Below are positions 61,678-64,000 of a DNA stretch of 64,000 nucleotides, in pieces. This DNA comes from Microbacterium oleivorans (GTDB lineage Bacteria; Actinomycetota; Actinomycetes; Actinomycetales; Microbacteriaceae): assembly GCF_023715745.1 (NCBI RefSeq), contig NZ_JAMBOV010000001.1, positions 558,001 through 622,000 on the forward strand. The letters are read 5' to 3'. Position numbers and translations under genes: made by a program. Each line of letters opens with the position of its first letter. Within the stretch, counting starts at the first letter, position 1. The notes beneath the pieces are model-generated. The model searched no databases. It was not told the DNA's origin and saw only the letters and a program-made list of their open reading frames with translations.

Positions 61678-63969
61678 TCAGAGCGTGGCGGCCTCGAGGA
61701 CGGATGCCGTCGCGAGTCGTGCGTCGTCCGGTCCGACCGCGTACGCCTCGCCGGTGAACTCGACCGATGCGGTTGCCTGGCGTTCGGCGCTGGAGGTCCC
61801 GACCCACAGGTCCACTCGGCCCGGTTCCACCGCGCGGACGCCGTCCCGGCCGGTGTAGGCGAGTCGCGTCGGCGGCACGCGGAACTCCACGATCGCCGTC
61901 TCGCCCGGCCCCAGCGGCACACGCTGGTACGCGAGAAGCTGCGCCACCGGGCGCGTCGTCGTCCCCACGACGTCGTGGCCGTACAGCTGCACGACGTCGG
62001 TCGCTGCGACCGCTCCGGTGTTGCGCACCGTCACGGTCGCCGTGACGCCGTCGCCGGTTCCGGCGTGCGAGGCGACGCGCAGGTCCTCGTACGCGAACGT
62101 CGTGTAGGTCAGGCCGAAGCCGAACGGTCGCACCGGCGTCGGGTCCGCGCTGGTGATGTCGCTCGCCCCGCCGAGCCGCGGGTGCAGGTAGGTGAACGGC
62201 TGCGCACCGGCCGAGCGGGGGAGCGAGACGGGCAGCCGGCCCGAGGGGGTGATGCGGCCCGAGACGATTCCCGCGAGCGCGTCCGCTCCCTCTTCGCCCG
62301 GGAAGAAGGACTGCACGACGGATGCCGGGCGCCCGGCGCCGTCCAGCGCCCACCCGATCGCGTACGGACGCCCCGACAGGATGAGCACGACGACCGGCGT
62401 GCCCGATTCCACGACCTCCTCCACGAGGCGGCGCTGCACGCCGGGCAGTTCCAGGTCGTCGACGTCGTTGCCCTCGCCCACGGTGCCGCGGCCGAACAGG
62501 CCCGCGCGGTCGCCGACCACCACGATCGCGAGGTCGGCGCGGGATGCCGCGGCCACGGCCTCCGCGATGCCGGTCTCGTCGTCGCCCTCGACGTCGCAGC
62601 CACGGACCGCCTCGATCTCGGCGGCCGGATACTCGGCGCGCAGGGCATCGAGAACGGTCGGGATCTCGATGCCCGCGGGCGTTCCCGGGTGGTGGGCGAG
62701 GACGTGGTTGACGAACGAATAGCAGCCCATCAGCGCCTCGGACGAGTCGGCGTTCGGGCCGAGGACCGCGATCCGCGCGGGCGCCGTGGCCGGGAGGGTG
62801 CCGTCGTTGGAGAGGAGGACCGCGGACTCGGCGGCGAGTCGCCGTGCGAGGTCGCGGTGCCGGAGGTCGTCGAGGTCGATGCTCGTGGGCGGCTGTGTGA
62901 AGTCCTCGTCCAGCAGGCCGAGTCGTTCCTTCTGCGCGAGCACGCGAAGCACGGCGCGGTCCAGGATCCCCTCCGGGGCGACCCCCGAGCGGATCCGCTC
63001 GAGCAGCGGACCGGCGAAGGCGTCGAGGGTCGGCAGCTCGACGTCGATGCCCGCCCGCAGCGCGAGTTCGGCCGCCTCTCCGAGGTCGGCGGCGACGCCG
63101 TGCGTCGAGTGGAGGAAGGCGACCGAGAAGTAGTCCGCCACGACCGGCCCCTCGAAGCCCAGTCGGCCGCGCAGGACCTCGTCCAGGTAGTGCGGGTTCG
63201 CCCCCACCGGGACGCCGTCGATCTCGGCGTAGCTGTTCATCACCGACCGCGCGCCGCCGTCGCGCAGCGCCATCTCGAACGGCGGCAGGAAGACGTCCGC
63301 GATCTCACGGGGGCCCGCGTGGACCGGCGCGTGATTGCGGCCGGACTGCGAGCCCGAGTACCCGACGAAGTGCTTCAGCGTGGCATCCACCCCGGTCGAC
63401 TGCAGTCCGCGGACGTACGCCGTCCCGATCGAGCCCACGAGGTACGGATCCTCGCCGATGCACTCGTCGACACGTCCCCACCGGGGGTCGCGGATGACGT
63501 CGAGGACGGGGGCGAGGCCCTGGTGCACGCCGAGCTCCCGCATCGACTCGCCGATCGCGACGGCCATGTCGGCCACGAGATCGGGGTCGAACGAGGCTCC
63601 CCACGCCAGCGGGGTGGGGTAGGTCGCCGCCTGCCATGCCGCAAGGCCGGTCAGGCACTCCTCGTGGACGATCGCGGGGATGCCGAGACGTGTCTCGGTC
63701 TGCAGGCGCCGCTGCTCCCGCCACAGCCACGCGGCCCGCTCGACCGGATCGACGGGGCGCGTGCCGTAGACCCGGGTGAGGTGGCCGAGGCCGTGGGTCG
63801 TGGCATCCGCGTACCTGGTCGTCGTCACCATCTCGTCGGCCAACGGGGCGACGACCTCGCCGCCCTGGTCGACCCAGTAGCCGACGAGCTGCGCCGCCTT
63901 CTCCTCGAGGGTCATCTGCGCCAGCAGCTCGCGCACGCGCGCCGAAGCGCGCCCGGTCGTGTCCGTCAT
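61678..63969 (-). CDS. GH3 beta-xylosidase/beta-glucosidase, paralogue of the 52196 gene
   Basis: 763 residues. Starts LLAQMTLEEKAAQLVGYWVDQGG; HEECLTGLAAWQAATYPTPLAWG, KHFVGYSGSQSGRNHAP, nucleophile Asp in VVADYFSV, VVGDRAGLFGRGTVGEGND, fibronectin-III-like end. No signal peptide. Its ATG comes one base after the stop of a permease gene that runs off the window (TGACATG), so it belongs to another sugar-import operon transcribed leftwards. Confidence 0.9.
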   Translation of the reverse strand: MTDTTGRASARVRELLAQMTLEEKAAQLVGYWVDQGGEVVAPLADEMVTTTRYADATTHGLGHLTRVYGTRPVDPVERAAWLWREQRRLQTETRLGIPAIVHEECLTGLAAWQAATYPTPLAWGASFDPDLVADMAVAIGESMRELGVHQGLAPVLDVIRDPRWGRVDECIGEDPYLVGSIGTAYVRGLQSTGVDATLKHFVGYSGSQSGRNHAPVHAGPREIADVFLPPFEMALRDGGARSVMNSYAEIDGVPVGANPHYLDEVLRGRLGFEGPVVADYFSVAFLHSTHGVAADLGEAAELALRAGIDVELPTLDAFAGPLLERIRSGVAPEGILDRAVLRVLAQKERLGLLDEDFTQPPTSIDLDDLRHRDLARRLAAESAVLLSNDGTLPATAPARIAVLGPNADSSEALMGCYSFVNHVLAHHPGTPAGIEIPTVLDALRAEYPAAEIEAVRGCDVEGDDETGIAEAVAAASRADLAIVVVGDRAGLFGRGTVGEGNDVDDLELPGVQRRLVEEVVESGTPVVVLILSGRPYAIGWALDGAGRPASVVQSFFPGEEGADALAGIVSGRITPSGRLPVSLPRSAGAQPFTYLHPRLGGASDITSADPTPVRPFGFGLTYTTFAYEDLRVASHAGTGDGVTATVTVRNTGAVAATDVVQLYGHDVVGTTTRPVAQLLAYQRVPLGPGETAIVEFRVPPTRLAYTGRDGVRAVEPGRVDLWVGTSSAERQATASVEFTGEAYAVGPDDARLATASVLEAATL

Positions 63970-63970
63970 G

Positions 63971-64000
63971 TCAGCCCTTCACGGCTCCGGTGAGGCCGCC
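63971..64000 (-). CDS. C-terminal end of a sugar ABC transporter permease (partial)
   Basis: The last nine codons, GGLTGAVKG, then TGA. The ending G-x-x-x-GAVKG is typical of MalG-type CUT1 permeases (compare MLGAVKG at 35177). The rest lies outside the window. It implies that the adjacent GH3 gene has its own dedicated importer. Confidence 0.6.
   Translation of the reverse strand, partial: GGLTGAVKG

Noticed and set aside
61975-63993. 672-codon plus-strand frame over the last GH3 gene
   Set aside because: Same reason: antisense to a certain gene, with no ribosome site or domain.
1-64000. tRNA, rRNA, CRISPR, insertion sequences, prophage
   Set aside because: No cloverleaf, repeat-spacer array, transposase, integrase or phage structural gene was recognised on either strand.

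Overview
The window looks like chromosomal DNA of a high-GC Gram-positive actinobacterium, most likely Microbacterium or a close relative in Microbacteriaceae. This is inferred from the strongly G/C-biased third codon positions, frequent GTG starts, tightly overlapped genes (ATGA/GTGA junctions), actinobacterial family types and a striking excess of the hexamer GGATGC/GCATCC. I see no tRNA, rRNA, CRISPR array, phage or insertion sequence.

Layout. (1) 1-6.3 kb, cell-surface region: a sugar-nucleotide-type Gfo/Idh dehydrogenase, a DegT/ArnB-fold protein with a disrupted 5' end and no PLP lysine, a short WecG/TagA-type glycosyltransferase, then (after a 700-base intergenic stretch rich in inverted repeats) a secreted protein with an LAFTG sorting-like signal overlapped with a DUF4012 protein. 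(2) 6.5-15.3 kb, mixed housekeeping: large ATPase-type LuxR regulator, DUF1540 protein behind a DtxR/IdeR-like iron box, two small hypotheticals, YaeQ, a half-size solute-binding lipoprotein overlapped with a CDF transporter, fatty acid desaturase, nitroreductase, SRPBCC protein. (3) 15.4-21.5 kb: an acyl-CoA carboxylase / MaoC / CitE-like lyase / TetR operon of the leucine-catabolism type, plus an SDR. (4) 21.7-27.2 kb: a CitA/DcuS-type two-component system facing a tripartite tricarboxylate transporter (tctCBA); a shared 23-bp motif in front of both units suggests that the response regulator controls both.

(5) 27.4-64 kb is a large plant-polysaccharide utilisation region. The xylose part has a ROK repressor, xylA, xylB, a ThuA-like protein and a Gfo/Idh protein. 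Next comes an Lpl-type sugar ABC transporter with a LacI regulator, a DUF624 protein, and a GH42 beta-galactosidase / GH31 alpha-xylosidase / GH3 operon; this enzyme set is what is needed to trim xyloglucan oligosaccharides. A second LacI regulator heads a long operon: solute-binding protein, two permeases, GH51 arabinofuranosidase, GH3, then four small-molecule enzymes (AP-endonuclease-2-fold isomerase/decarboxylase-like, DhaK-DhaL kinase, RpiB-type isomerase, 3-hydroxyacyl-CoA-dehydrogenase-like enzyme). It is followed by a secreted esterase with two complete CE1 modules, and a third GH3 on the other strand.

Regulation is unusually readable. The first LacI probably binds GAAGCGCTTC-type sites at two promoters. 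The second probably binds CAACGTTG-centred sites at its own divergent promoter and again before the double esterase, 11 kb away. The ROK repressor probably binds GTTGTT-N3-AACAAC before xylA.

The most interesting candidate system is the four-enzyme block at 54.5-58.6 kb. Kinase and isomerase families of this type make erythrose-4-phosphate from erythrulose. Linked to a sugar-acid-type dehydrogenase and a candidate decarboxylase inside an arabinoxylan-type operon, they suggest a route from a five-carbon sugar acid through a tetrulose into the pentose phosphate pathway. This is inference and needs enzymology.
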